A stretch of DNA of 64,000 nucleotides, taken from assembly GCF_008629655.1 (NCBI RefSeq), contig NZ_VWSG01000003.1, positions 36,273 to 100,272 of the forward strand, read 5' to 3'. Positions 46,322 to 54,385 of this stretch are shown here, piece after piece. The notes under the pieces are model-generated. The model worked only from the letters and a program-made list of their open reading frames with translations. It was not told the origin of the DNA and did not search any database. Each line of letters opens with the position of its first letter. Position 1 is the stretch's first letter. The stretch is from Paenimyroides baculatum. Its GTDB lineage: Bacteria > Bacteroidota > Bacteroidia > Flavobacteriales > Flavobacteriaceae. Both the position numbers and the translations under genes were made by a program.

Positions 46322-46394
46322 GTTGTATATGCTTTTTGCATTCAGTGAGTGTTAACAATAAACCTCACCCTATGGGTGTACAATCACCCTCAAA
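46302..46394 (-). ncRNA. Candidate guide RNA B (scaffold plus guide)
   Basis: Minus strand scaffold at 46394-46322: TTGAGGGTGATTG, hairpin CACCC-ATA-GGGTG, GTGAG paired with CTCAC, hairpin ATGC-AAAAA-GCAT, ending ATACAAC. The following 20 bases (46321-46302), TCGATAGTTAGTTTTAAAAT, would be the guide. The scaffold begins 11 bases after the Cas12f-like stop codon. The loop and outer stems differ from copy A while the pairing is kept. The guides share no sequence. Confidence 0.65.
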
Positions 46395-46405
46395 ATATTT
46401 TACCA

Positions 46406-47503
46406 TCAGGCAGTAATTAGTTCAATACCTGCTTTATCGGCTTTGTACTTTATCTTTGTTAGCAGTTCATGATAACTCCAGTTACGCAATAAGAATTGTT
46501 CCTCCCTTACGATATCCGAGTTTTCCTGCGCATCTAAAAGCACAAGCGTCGCTGCCTTATTTTCTATGCAAAAATCAATCAGCCTTTTACTGTATTCATG
46601 CAACCGTGTTTTTATATAATTACTTTCAGCATCGCTAAACCTCTCTAGCGCTTTTAACTTTCTATCTCTGCCCTTACCACCTTTGCAATAAGGTACTCCC
46701 GACATGGTTCTGGCACGCGCAGCCTGGATCGCCAGTCTTCTGTGTAAAAATTCTTCCTTGTTGCCGATCTGTAACCTATTCTTACCGATTTTAACAGATA
46801 TTGGATATTCTATCGACAACGAAGCTTCTGCAACGATTTCAGGTTTCAGGCTGTGATCTTCTTTAGGAATTTCAAAAACCGGCAGCCAGAATATTTTTCC
46901 CTTTTCAATTTTAATTTTCGACCTGCAAAGTTTTACTTTCCCAATTATAAGCTGTTCCAATAGTTCGTGTTTTCCGAAAGAACCCCTTCCCAAATAGGTT
47001 TTTAAAGGAATTTTAAATAAGCGGAAACAATACGCTTTTTTCTCTTCATTGTATTGGAACTGCCTAAAACCTTCTGTTCCAAAAGGGAAAGCCATGTTTT
47101 GTTTGAAATTCTGTAATGAGCGGGTACCGTTCAAATAATCCATATAGTTATTTTTAAATGCCCCCATAAGTTCGTAATTAAGATAAGCAAGTATGTTAAC
47201 CGGTATTTCTCCTTTAAAACGATTACTCAACATCCTATAAATACTATTGCTGTACGAACACTGCAAGATACCTTCGGTGTCCTTCTTTTCATCTACCAGT
47301 TTGTATTTTACACCTTCAGACAGATAGAGAAAATCTTTTATCATTATCTGCACATACAAATGACTCACAATAAGGTTTGCTGCACGAAGGCTTCTGTCCT
47401 GCCATCTGTATAGTATTTTCTTTGCTTCTTTTCTTTCCTCAGCCGTTGGCAGATCTACCGTTAACCGAATTTTCCGTACTAGTTTCATTGTTGTCTTTTC
47501 CAT
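46406..47503 (-). CDS. Nuclease-dead Cas12f/TnpB-like RNA-guided protein
   Basis: 365 aa. The N-terminal half resembles TnpB/Cas12f wedge and recognition regions (KIRLTVDLPTAEERKEAKKILYRWQDRSLRAANLIVSHLY). RuvC-I should be near 227-247 (ASLSIEYPISVKIGKNRLQIG): the catalytic Asp is Glu232 or lost. The bridge region KGGKGRDRKLKALERFSDAESNYIKTRLHEYSKRLIDFCIENKAATLVLLDAQ leads to RuvC-II, where the Glu is replaced (VLLDA at 321-325). NWSYHELLTKIKYKADKAGIEL is the TnpB-typical segment, after which the protein stops: no CxxC zinc finger and no RuvC-III Asp. So it likely binds a guide RNA and DNA without cutting. It follows the sigma gene by 11 bases. Confidence 0.78.
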   Translation of the reverse strand: MEKTTMKLVRKIRLTVDLPTAEERKEAKKILYRWQDRSLRAANLIVSHLYVQIMIKDFLYLSEGVKYKLVDEKKDTEGILQCSYSNSIYRMLSNRFKGEIPVNILAYLNYELMGAFKNNYMDYLNGTRSLQNFKQNMAFPFGTEGFRQFQYNEEKKAYCFRLFKIPLKTYLGRGSFGKHELLEQLIIGKVKLCRSKIKIEKGKIFWLPVFEIPKEDHSLKPEIVAEASLSIEYPISVKIGKNRLQIGNKEEFLHRRLAIQAARARTMSGVPYCKGGKGRDRKLKALERFSDAESNYIKTRLHEYSKRLIDFCIENKAATLVLLDAQENSDIVREEQFLLRNWSYHELLTKIKYKADKAGIELITA

Positions 47504-47514
47504 AACAGAAAGTA

Positions 47515-48294
47515 TTATACTGATTGGTTCTGATGTTGATTTGTGAACTTATAGGCGGCTATAAATTCCTCTTGTACCTCTTTCTGGGTAAGGTTGAGTT
47601 CCCGTGCAATTGCTGCAAACGAGCACTTCATTTCGATCCGTAGTTTTAATACCTGAGACTGTCTTTCGCTCATGGTTTGTACCTTATATTCAGATTCAGC
47701 CTTTTCTTTTTTCCTTTCAAGCACAGTACGCCGATCAACGATTTTTTTAATATCTTCTACTGCCCGTTGTACCTCGTTAACGGTTTCCCTAATACCCTTA
47801 CCTGTTACCTGAGCAATTTCTTTGTACCGGAAACCATATTTCAAACAAAGATTGATAAGGTTCCTTCTTTCCGGACGAATCAGCGGTAATACTTTATTTA
47901 ACTGATCGAATAATTCTTGCTGTGAATCCTGATCCTGCAAATTCACAACTGAATCTGCCGGATCATATCCCGCCAGATAGTCCTTATAATTTTCGTACTT
48001 CTCAAACGAACTGACGGTTGTTCTGAAAAATTGGTTCCTTGGTTTGTAATAATGCTCGTAGCAGCTTCTTTTCATCACAAATCTCAGGAAAAACAAAATA
48101 TGCATAGGATCTTCTATCTTTTCACGATAATTCCATAATTTTAAAAAAGTATCCTGTACCAAATTCTCTACAATAAATTCGTCATCAATTATCTTTCTGC
48201 CTAACCAAAAGATCCTTCTGTTGTATTGGGCATGAATTTTTCCTAAAGCAGCGGGATCGCTTTTTTTTAATAATTCAAAATTTTTTTCCAGCAT
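47515..48294 (-). CDS. ECF-like sigma factor with extra C-terminal HTH
   Basis: 259 aa; ordinary ECF sigma factors are near 170-200. Sigma-2: DPAALGKIHAQYNRRIFWLGRKIIDDEFIVENLVQDTFLKLWNYREKI (about 13-60), including the core-binding region. Sigma-4: NKVLPLIRPERRNLINLCLKYGFRYKEIAQVTGKGIRETVNEVQRAVEDIKK (about 133-184), with HTH YKEIAQVTGKGIRETVNEVQ. A basic linker (about 187-203) leads to another HTH (MSERQSQVLKLRIEMKCSFAAIARELNLTQKEVQEEFIAAYKF). No anti-sigma gene beside it. It probably recruits RNA polymerase, and the extra domain may contact the Cas12f-like protein. Confidence 0.85.
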   Translation of the reverse strand: MLEKNFELLKKSDPAALGKIHAQYNRRIFWLGRKIIDDEFIVENLVQDTFLKLWNYREKIEDPMHILFFLRFVMKRSCYEHYYKPRNQFFRTTVSSFEKYENYKDYLAGYDPADSVVNLQDQDSQQELFDQLNKVLPLIRPERRNLINLCLKYGFRYKEIAQVTGKGIRETVNEVQRAVEDIKKIVDRRTVLERKKEKAESEYKVQTMSERQSQVLKLRIEMKCSFAAIARELNLTQKEVQEEFIAAYKFTNQHQNQSV

Positions 48295-48378
48295 AATGGG
48301 GTGATTTTTTAATTATACTCTTTTTTAATCGAATTAGGCTTCAGTCTCTTTCGATTTTCATTCTCCATAATTCGTAAT

Positions 48379-48560
48379 TGATATATTCGGTTTCTCTGTA
48401 CTTTTCATGCCCGAAAAGTACCAAAAGTGCTTTTATTGCGGCGATCTTCTAATCGGTCGAAATTCACTTTTGAAGCTACCAGATCGAAACGTCGCTACGC
48501 TCCCCGATCTGCTTACGCTCCAGGCAGTGTTTCGACGCTCGATTAAAACCTCATACCGCT
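48379..48560. repeat. Dispersed intergenic repeat, copy 1
   Basis: CGGTTTCTCTGTACTTTT, then GGCGATCTTCTAATCGGTCG, AATTCACTTTTGAAGCTACC and a GC-richer hairpin-prone end around GATCGAAACGTCGCTACGCT. Homologous to 49590-49790 and in part to 527-735. Confidence 0.8.
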
Positions 48561-48869
48561 GAGTTTCTAGTCCTTTTTCAATTTCAAATCAAAACCCTAA
48601 TACTGTACAATTCCCGATTTAAAACCGACATTATTTTTTCAGCGAACGTCAAATAAGTGGAAATTTCCGTGAATAGAAATGCTGTTTGAGAACTTGTTCG
48701 AGTTTATTTCTTTTAGGAAATAAGACTTTATTTGACCGTTGAAAAAATAGAGTCTTGATCTTTTGTATCTTTTACATCAAGTTAAAAGTTAAAGAAAACT
48801 GGCAAAGCAGAATTTTCTTTAATCTCTCTTTTTTTTTTTTTCAATTATCAATTGACTATGCACTCTGTC

Positions 48870-48892
48870 ATGCTGCACCTGATGCAGCATCG
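48870..48892. repeat. Short hairpin repeat (ATGCTGCA ... TGCAGCAT), copy 1
   Basis: Stem ATGCTGCA / TGCAGCAT with a 5-base loop CCTGA. A second copy lies at 49223-49245 (loop CTACGA-like). Similar REP-like hairpins are, from memory, frequent in Chryseobacterium-type genomes. Confidence 0.6.
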
Positions 48893-49222
48893 CATCTAGT
48901 TTTCCGCACAGTTTGTAATCTTGAACAGAGTGAAAGATCTCTTTCGATTCTCAATCTCCATTGTTCCTGATTTATACACTTCGGTTTTTCTATTCTTTTG
49001 AAAGATCAAAAGAATCAAAAATCTTTTCTTTTAATCTTGCCCCAGTTCAAAAACAGTTGAACTGTTCCTCGTTCGCTAGATGATCGAATTTCGCTACGCT
49101 CCGATCATCTTACGCTCTCATCGTCGGCTCAACTATCGTTTTATGAACTAATGGCGCTTTAATCCTCCTAATTATACTATTCAATTTTCAATCAAAAATA
49201 AGATAGTACTATTTCACTTAAT

Positions 49223-49245
49223 CATGCTGCACTACGATGCAGCAT
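49223..49245. repeat. Short hairpin repeat, copy 2
   Basis: Same stem ATGCTGCA / TGCAGCAT as at 48870, in the same orientation and similar T-rich context. Confidence 0.55.
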
Positions 49246-49589
49246 CTAATTCAGTTTTTCAGTTTCAGAATTTCTATTGTTCATTTGCCTTGATGCAAAA
49301 CGAACCAAAAAATCAAGACTTTACCTTTTCAACGGTCAAAAAGTATTTTTACCGTTTGTTTTTAATTTGTTATCTTTAACTGTTTTTTCTTCTTAAAAAC
49401 AGCGATTTTTCCTTTTTTGAATTTTCCGTATTTTCTGACTAAATTGAAATATTTAGAATAATTTACTGTTTTTTATTGTTTATACCGAAAATCTAGTTCA
49501 TGCTCTATCTATGCTTTATCCATACAGTATCTACTTAGTATCCCCGCTGTTGAGATTTAGAATATTTTTCGGTTTGGCATTTTGTCAAA

Positions 49590-49790
49590 ATGCTTCAAAA
49601 TCATCTCTTTTTCTGTACTTTTTACAGACAAAAAGTACCAAAAGTCTTTTTTTGCGGCGATTTTTTAATCGGTCGAAATTCACTTTTGAAGCTACCAGAT
49701 CGAAACGGTGCTTTACACCCCGATCTGATTACGCTTCATGCAGCGGTTCGACGCTCGATCAAAACATCATACCGCTGGTTTACAGTCAAT
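49590..49790. repeat. Dispersed intergenic repeat, copy 2
   Basis: Same order of blocks as copy 1: CTGTACTTTT, GGCGATTTTTTAATCGGTCG, AAATTCACTTTTGAAGC, then CGAAACGG and a CGCTTCATGCAGCGG hairpin-prone end. Differences from copy 1 are mostly substitutions and short indels. Confidence 0.8.
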
Positions 49791-50058
49791 CCTTGTTTTC
49801 ATTTAAATTCTTCAGCTTGTTACTATTCTATTGTCAGAGCCTGTTTTAACTTAATAGCGCTTCATTTCCTACTTAGACTATTTTGTTTTCAATCAAGAAC
49901 TCTGCACTATAATAAGTATTACTGTATTGTAACGCTGATAATATTATTCATAATAATCTTTTTGAAGCTCCTGCGTTACGACCTTATTAATTAAACATTT
50001 GATTTGGAAAATAGAAATAAAGGCAATACTTTTAAAGTGCGAGTTTATAAGTTAAAAT

Positions 50059-50514
50059 GTCCTATCTCTATGGTGCCAAAGCAATAAGGTACACTATATA
50101 CGGCGTTGGCTTTTGTGTATGACGAACTATTGCAGTTCTACCACACGGTAAGCCTGTTGCTGTTATATAACTTTTGGTGCAGGAGCAACAAAAAGGAAAA
50201 GTTCAGTACCGCATTAAGGCGGACGGGTTATGGCTGTATGTACAAATTTCGTTCTCATAAATTAAGATTTTATGTGGTTATGGAACGATGTTTACGGAGT
50301 ATGAATAATTCTTTGCAGAAAAAAGCAAGGAACGGTTTCACACTTTAGTACCGAGGGCGACCAAACCCAGCTTTAAAACCTAAAGGTTAAAAAGTTACTA
50401 CCTAAAGCATATGTGAAAACCGCCCATGCCGTATACGAAAGTACAAAAACTTTTAAGACATGGAGCGATTTCACGATACTCTCGATAGTAAAATTGGTCG
50501 TTTCGATTCGAGAT
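50059..50514 (+). pseudogene. Possible decayed coding region
   Basis: One frame, starting MSYLYGAKAIRYTIYGVGF, keeps protein-like runs (VLPHGKPVAVI, LLVQEQQKGKVQYRIKADGL, FFAEKSKERFHTLVPRATK) interrupted by about seven in-frame stops. No family recognised. It could be a dead gene or chance. Confidence 0.3.
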
Positions 50515-50585
50515 AACATCGTTTTAATTTGTCTTTGCAGACTCATTATCAATTCGCTAACACAAATATAACAATATTTTTTAAA

Positions 50586-50603
50586 AACCCAACAAGTTGG
50601 GTT
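50586..50603. promoter_or_regulatory. Perfect palindrome, candidate operator of the XRE gene
   Basis: AACCCAAC-AA-GTTGGGTT, 8-base perfect arms, 17 bases before the ATG of an XRE regulator. Position and symmetry suit autoregulation by a dimeric HTH protein. Confidence 0.6.
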
Positions 50604-50619
50604 AAATATTTTAATAAAA

Positions 50620-50967
50620 ATGATAAAAGAAATTATTTTTGAAACTTCGCAATTTGATTTTGACTTAATTAATCATATTAAGCACTTACGTAAAAGCAAA
50701 GGTTATACACAGGATGAATTGAGTCTAAAAATGGGTGTTGCTAAAAGTTTTGTAAGTAATGTAGAGTCATATACACAACGCCACAAATACGCTACCCGTC
50801 ACCTGACCCTTTTAGCTAAAGCCTTTGGTTTTAATAATATTTCAGATTTATTGAAGTTTCCTACTCCGGGATACGATAAAATAAAAGTAACGGTACAGCA
50901 AACTTATAATGAAACAGGAACTAAAGTAATCAAGAGCGAAGTAATGAAAATTGAACCTATTAATTAA
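50620..50967 (+). CDS. XRE-family HTH regulator
   Basis: 115 aa. HTH core: INHIKHLRKSKGYTQDELSLKMGVAKSFVSNVESYTQRHKYATRHLTLLAKAFGFNNISDLL, a Cro/C1-type helix-turn-helix with the usual Gln and Ser. The C-terminal VTVQQTYNETGTKVIKSEVMKIEP is a short beta segment. Cytoplasmic, DNA-binding; a palindrome just upstream is a likely operator. It lies next to the 2.3-kb repeat region and could belong to a lost mobile or toxin module; no partner seen. Confidence 0.85.
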   Translation: MIKEIIFETSQFDFDLINHIKHLRKSKGYTQDELSLKMGVAKSFVSNVESYTQRHKYATRHLTLLAKAFGFNNISDLLKFPTPGYDKIKVTVQQTYNETGTKVIKSEVMKIEPIN

Positions 50968-51132
50968 AATATACTTAAAAATTTTACAATACTCTATATT
51001 AAAAAACAAATGGAAAAACCGCAGAAAACTCAAGTTTTGAAAGTAATTTCAGGTTAATATTTATAGTATAGATAATCATAAAAACTTCAGATACTAAATG
51101 TTAGCTGTAATTTTTAAACAACAGGATACAAA

Positions 51133-52110
51133 ATGAAATTAAATACAATTCTATTACTTTTGCTGCTGACAAATTCACTTTTCGCACAGAAAGCAAAGAT
51201 TGAATTCTTACCCAACCTGCCGTATGACAAGTACGAACTTAAAACTAATCAAGATACTACAACATTCTATCTTTCCGTAACATCGAGTAAATCTAATTTG
51301 CCCTTAATTGTATATGTGCAGGGTTCGGGAATGAATTCTCTGTTTACAAAATATCAAAACGGACAAATAAGACCTGAATACGGACATATGACATGGTATA
51401 ATGCAGGCCAGGAAAAATACCGGATATTAGTTGTTGAAAAACCTGGAGTAAAGTATCTACAATCAGGACCATCTAAAAATTTTGACACCAAATTTTCCCT
51501 CGAAAGTTTTAGTAATAGTATTGTAAATGCTATTAACTATACCACCCAAAATGAAAAAATTGATACAACTAAAATTCTGATTGCAGGACATTCTGAAGGT
51601 GGAATTGTTGCATCAAGGGTAGCTAACCTCATGAAAAACAAAATTTCCAACGTAGCCGTTATGGCAGGAGAAGGTCTTTCCCAATTGTATAGTTTATATA
51701 AATTTGCTGACGACGGAACATTTTTTAGTACAAAAGAACATAATATGCCTACTTCCGAACAAAGGATAAAATACCTCACAGATAAATGGAAAGATATTTT
51801 AGCAAATCCCAATAGCACTGACAAAATGTTTTGGGGATTTACCTACTTACGCTGGTCAAGTATGTTAAAAACTTCAGTAATTGACGAACTGGCAAACTAC
51901 AATGGAAAAATATTAATTATACAGGGGACTTCAGACAAAGCTGTACATCCGGAAAATGCTATTTCTTCTTACACAGCTTTGCTATCTAAAGGGAAACAAG
52001 TAGAACTTAAAGTCATTGAAAAAGCGGACCATTCTTTTAATATTTCTGATAAACCAGATATTGACGGATGGAAGTCTGCCATTGAAGATATAATTAAATG
52101 GTTTAATTAA
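51133..52110 (+). CDS. Secreted alpha/beta hydrolase
   Basis: 325 aa. Signal peptide (LNTILLLLLLTNSLFAQ). Alpha/beta-hydrolase fold with nucleophile elbow GHSEGGI, Asp in QGTSDKAVHPEN and His in KADHSFNI. PLIVYVQGSGMNSLF gives an oxyanion-hole G-S-G. Likely an esterase or peptidase acting outside the cytoplasm; substrate unknown. Monocistronic. Confidence 0.88.
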   Translation: MKLNTILLLLLLTNSLFAQKAKIEFLPNLPYDKYELKTNQDTTTFYLSVTSSKSNLPLIVYVQGSGMNSLFTKYQNGQIRPEYGHMTWYNAGQEKYRILVVEKPGVKYLQSGPSKNFDTKFSLESFSNSIVNAINYTTQNEKIDTTKILIAGHSEGGIVASRVANLMKNKISNVAVMAGEGLSQLYSLYKFADDGTFFSTKEHNMPTSEQRIKYLTDKWKDILANPNSTDKMFWGFTYLRWSSMLKTSVIDELANYNGKILIIQGTSDKAVHPENAISSYTALLSKGKQVELKVIEKADHSFNISDKPDIDGWKSAIEDIIKWFN

Positions 52111-52360
52111 TAAAAACTATGGCTAATAATTAATATTCCGTGTTGTCTGCAAAACAAGGTAAAAGCCTGTTGTCTAAGATATTCCAGCAGTAATTTTAGG
52201 ATTACTGCTTTTTTATTACTAAGTATCCAGAAAATCGACCAAAAACCTATTTACTTGCTATTTAATTTTGCGATGTTTAATCGTTCACTAGCAAAAAAAA
52301 CATTCTATCTGGTTTCAGCATCAATAAGATTACCATTTTTATATTAATATCGAAAATAAA

Positions 52361-52388
52361 AAAAGCGCTACCAAATGGTAACGCTTTT
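52361..52388 (-). terminator. Terminator of the surface-protein operon
   Basis: Stem AAAAGCG-C-TACC / GGTA-A-CGCTTTT, loop AAAT, one mismatch, with a U-run on the minus strand after the OmpA-family stop. The remnant at 45905 carries a related copy. The rest of 52111-52412 holds no gene. Confidence 0.8.
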
Positions 52389-52412
52389 AAAATTCATAAG
52401 GTTCTCTGATTC

Positions 52413-54374
52413 TTACATCTCCAGAATAATAAACTCTGATCTGCGGTTTGCCTGATGTGCTTCTTCGCTGCACTTCACGCCGTCTGCACATTCGTTAATC
52501 AACTGACGTTCACCGTAGCCTTTTGCGCTTAAGCGCGATGCTTCGATGCCTTGTGAGATCAACCATTCTCGGGTTGATTTCGCTCGTCCGTCTGATAACT
52601 TGTCGTTGTATTTGTGTGATGCACGACTGTCGGTATGTGAACGGATGTCGATCTTCATTGTCGGGTATTCTTCCAACACCGCCAATACTTTCGCCAGCTC
52701 TGCTGCTGCATCAGGACGGATGTTGTATTTGTCCAGATCAAAGTAAATCGGGTTCAGTTTTAATACTTTAAACAAGTCGTCGCCTTTCTTCACCGGAGTT
52801 TTCACGCGTTCCAATACAATTGTATGTTCGGTTACGCCGCTTTCTTTGTTCATCTGCACAAAGTCTTCTTTGGTGGTGTACTCGTTCTTTTCTACTTTTA
52901 AACGGTAGCCTTCGCCACACTTGAATTCGTTGTTGAAAACGTAGCCGTCGTTCTGGTAGCGGTTGCTTGTTCCCAGTTCAGTGTACAATCTGTCGTACAA
53001 CGTTACGTTGGCATCGGGTATGATGTTTCTTGTTTTAGAATCTACTACCGTTAACAATAACTTCTGAATACACTCTAACTGCAACGCTTTGCTTTCGTAA
53101 AAACTGTAGATATCGTCGTTTCCTTTACCTCCGTCACGGTTACTCGAGAAGAAGCCTTGTTTGGTGGTTGGATTGATATAATACGCAAAATCGTCTGCAT
53201 TGCCGTTGATTGGTGCGCCCACGTTGTGGATCTCGCTCGGATTGCTGTTTCTGTCTAACTTCGTAGCATAAACATCTAATCCGCCTAATCCGATGCGTCC
53301 GTCGCTTGAAAAATATAATTCGCCTGTTTCGGTTACATACGGAAAGGTTTCACGCATTTCGGTGTTGATCGCCGATCCCATGTTCACAGGTCCGCCAAAG
53401 ACTCCCGATGGATGGATCGCTACCTGCCATAGATCCGATCCTCCGAATCCACCCGGACGATCGCTTGAAAAATACATCGTTGCTTCGTCCTGGCTTAAGG
53501 TTGGGTGTGCCGTATTGTATCCGTCCATATTGAACGATAATTCGGTTACATTCTCCCACTTGCCTTTTACGTTTTCTGCGCGGTAGATTTTTAGGTTGGT
53601 GTTTTTGTTGGAATCGTACTTTCTTTCGTTGTCGATGTAGTTGTTTCTGGTGAAATACATCGTGTTTCCGTCTTTGGTTACCACTGCCGTTGATTCGTTC
53701 AAAGGTGATTTTACCTTGCCTTTTAATCGGGTTACCTTGTCGTCTTTTGTTGCGGTGCTGGCTACACTGTACAGACTGGTAAAGGCATCGCCCGTCCAGG
53801 TGTGTTCGCGTTTGTGCAAGCTGCCCGTGTCGCGGGCGCTGGTAAAGTACAGCTGGTTGTTGTGCACGTAGCTGCCGTAATCGGCGAACTGCGTGTTGGT
53901 TGCCAGGTTGTTTACCTGATCGTATCGGCCGGAATTTGCCTGAATCTGCTTTTTAAGTTCGGCTTCGTTCTTTCTTATCTGTGCAATCTGCGTGTTGCTG
54001 CCTGCTTTGCTTACAAATTGGTCGTAATAGCTTTTGGCTTCGGTTTCTTTGCCGGTGTGCTGCAAGGTTTGAGCATAGCGGTAGTAATACTCGCTTGCAG
54101 GTGCTTCGCTTGCGTATTCGGTAAATAAGCGTTCGTAGTGCTTTTCGGCTTCGGCATAACGTGCGTTAAAGTAGTAGGCATCGCCTAACTTTTCTAACAA
54201 ATCTTTGCTTACGTAACCGCGTTTGGCTACTTTTTCGTAGATGCTGATGGCATCTATATATGCCCATTGGTCGTGTTCTTTATCGGCTTTCTTTAAGCCT
54301 GCCTGTGCCTGTGCGCCCGTGTTCCCCAGTAAAAAGGCGGTGAACAAGGCGGCTGTGTATATCCCTTTTTTCAT
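52413..54374 (-). CDS. OmpA/PD40/TPR surface protein (PorE/SprE-type)
   Basis: 653 aa. Signal peptide (LFTAFLLGNTGAQAQ). TPR at about 25-140 (WAYIDAISIYEKVAKRG, AEKHYERLFTEY). WD40-like PD40 repeats (LYFTSARDTGS, TMYFSSDRPGGFGGSDLW, LYFSSDGRIGLGGLD, GFFSSNRDGGKGNDDIY), a carboxypeptidase-like domain, then OmpA at 545-650: PIYFDLDKYNIRPDAAAEL, IDIRSHTDSRASHKYNDKLSDGRAKSTREWL, SEEAHQANRRSEFIILEM, which binds peptidoglycan. In this family such proteins anchor type IX components (PorE-like) to the wall. Last gene of the operon, 12 bases after PorP/SprF. Confidence 0.9.
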   Translation of the reverse strand: MKKGIYTAALFTAFLLGNTGAQAQAGLKKADKEHDQWAYIDAISIYEKVAKRGYVSKDLLEKLGDAYYFNARYAEAEKHYERLFTEYASEAPASEYYYRYAQTLQHTGKETEAKSYYDQFVSKAGSNTQIAQIRKNEAELKKQIQANSGRYDQVNNLATNTQFADYGSYVHNNQLYFTSARDTGSLHKREHTWTGDAFTSLYSVASTATKDDKVTRLKGKVKSPLNESTAVVTKDGNTMYFTRNNYIDNERKYDSNKNTNLKIYRAENVKGKWENVTELSFNMDGYNTAHPTLSQDEATMYFSSDRPGGFGGSDLWQVAIHPSGVFGGPVNMGSAINTEMRETFPYVTETGELYFSSDGRIGLGGLDVYATKLDRNSNPSEIHNVGAPINGNADDFAYYINPTTKQGFFSSNRDGGKGNDDIYSFYESKALQLECIQKLLLTVVDSKTRNIIPDANVTLYDRLYTELGTSNRYQNDGYVFNNEFKCGEGYRLKVEKNEYTTKEDFVQMNKESGVTEHTIVLERVKTPVKKGDDLFKVLKLNPIYFDLDKYNIRPDAAAELAKVLAVLEEYPTMKIDIRSHTDSRASHKYNDKLSDGRAKSTREWLISQGIEASRLSAKGYGERQLINECADGVKCSEEAHQANRRSEFIILEM

Positions 54375-54385
54375 ATCCTTTGGTG

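Larger units (their letters stand above)
48295..50619. other. Repeat-rich intergenic region of 2.3 kb
   Basis: No intact gene. It holds two strong copies of the dispersed repeat (48379-48560, 49590-49790), a third variant (48960-49150), two copies of a GCTGCA hairpin (48870-48892, 49223-49245), an inverted pair of a GACCGTTGAAAA block (48730-48763 and 49302-49338), and a stop-riddled protein-like stretch at 50059-50514. Open frames here lie within the repeats and are not genes. Confidence 0.6.

Noticed and set aside
46060..46394. Classical CRISPR array
   Set aside because: Two 73-base units 262 bases apart with long dissimilar spacers are not a regular repeat-spacer array, and no cas1/cas2 is present.
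46406..47503. IS200/IS605 transposon with TnpB
   Set aside because: No TnpA, no element ends seen, zinc finger and RuvC-III absent, and the gene is coupled to a sigma factor.
49511..49994. Two overlapping open frames on the plus strand
   Set aside because: Both translate the dispersed repeat copy at 49590-49790 and show no family signature.
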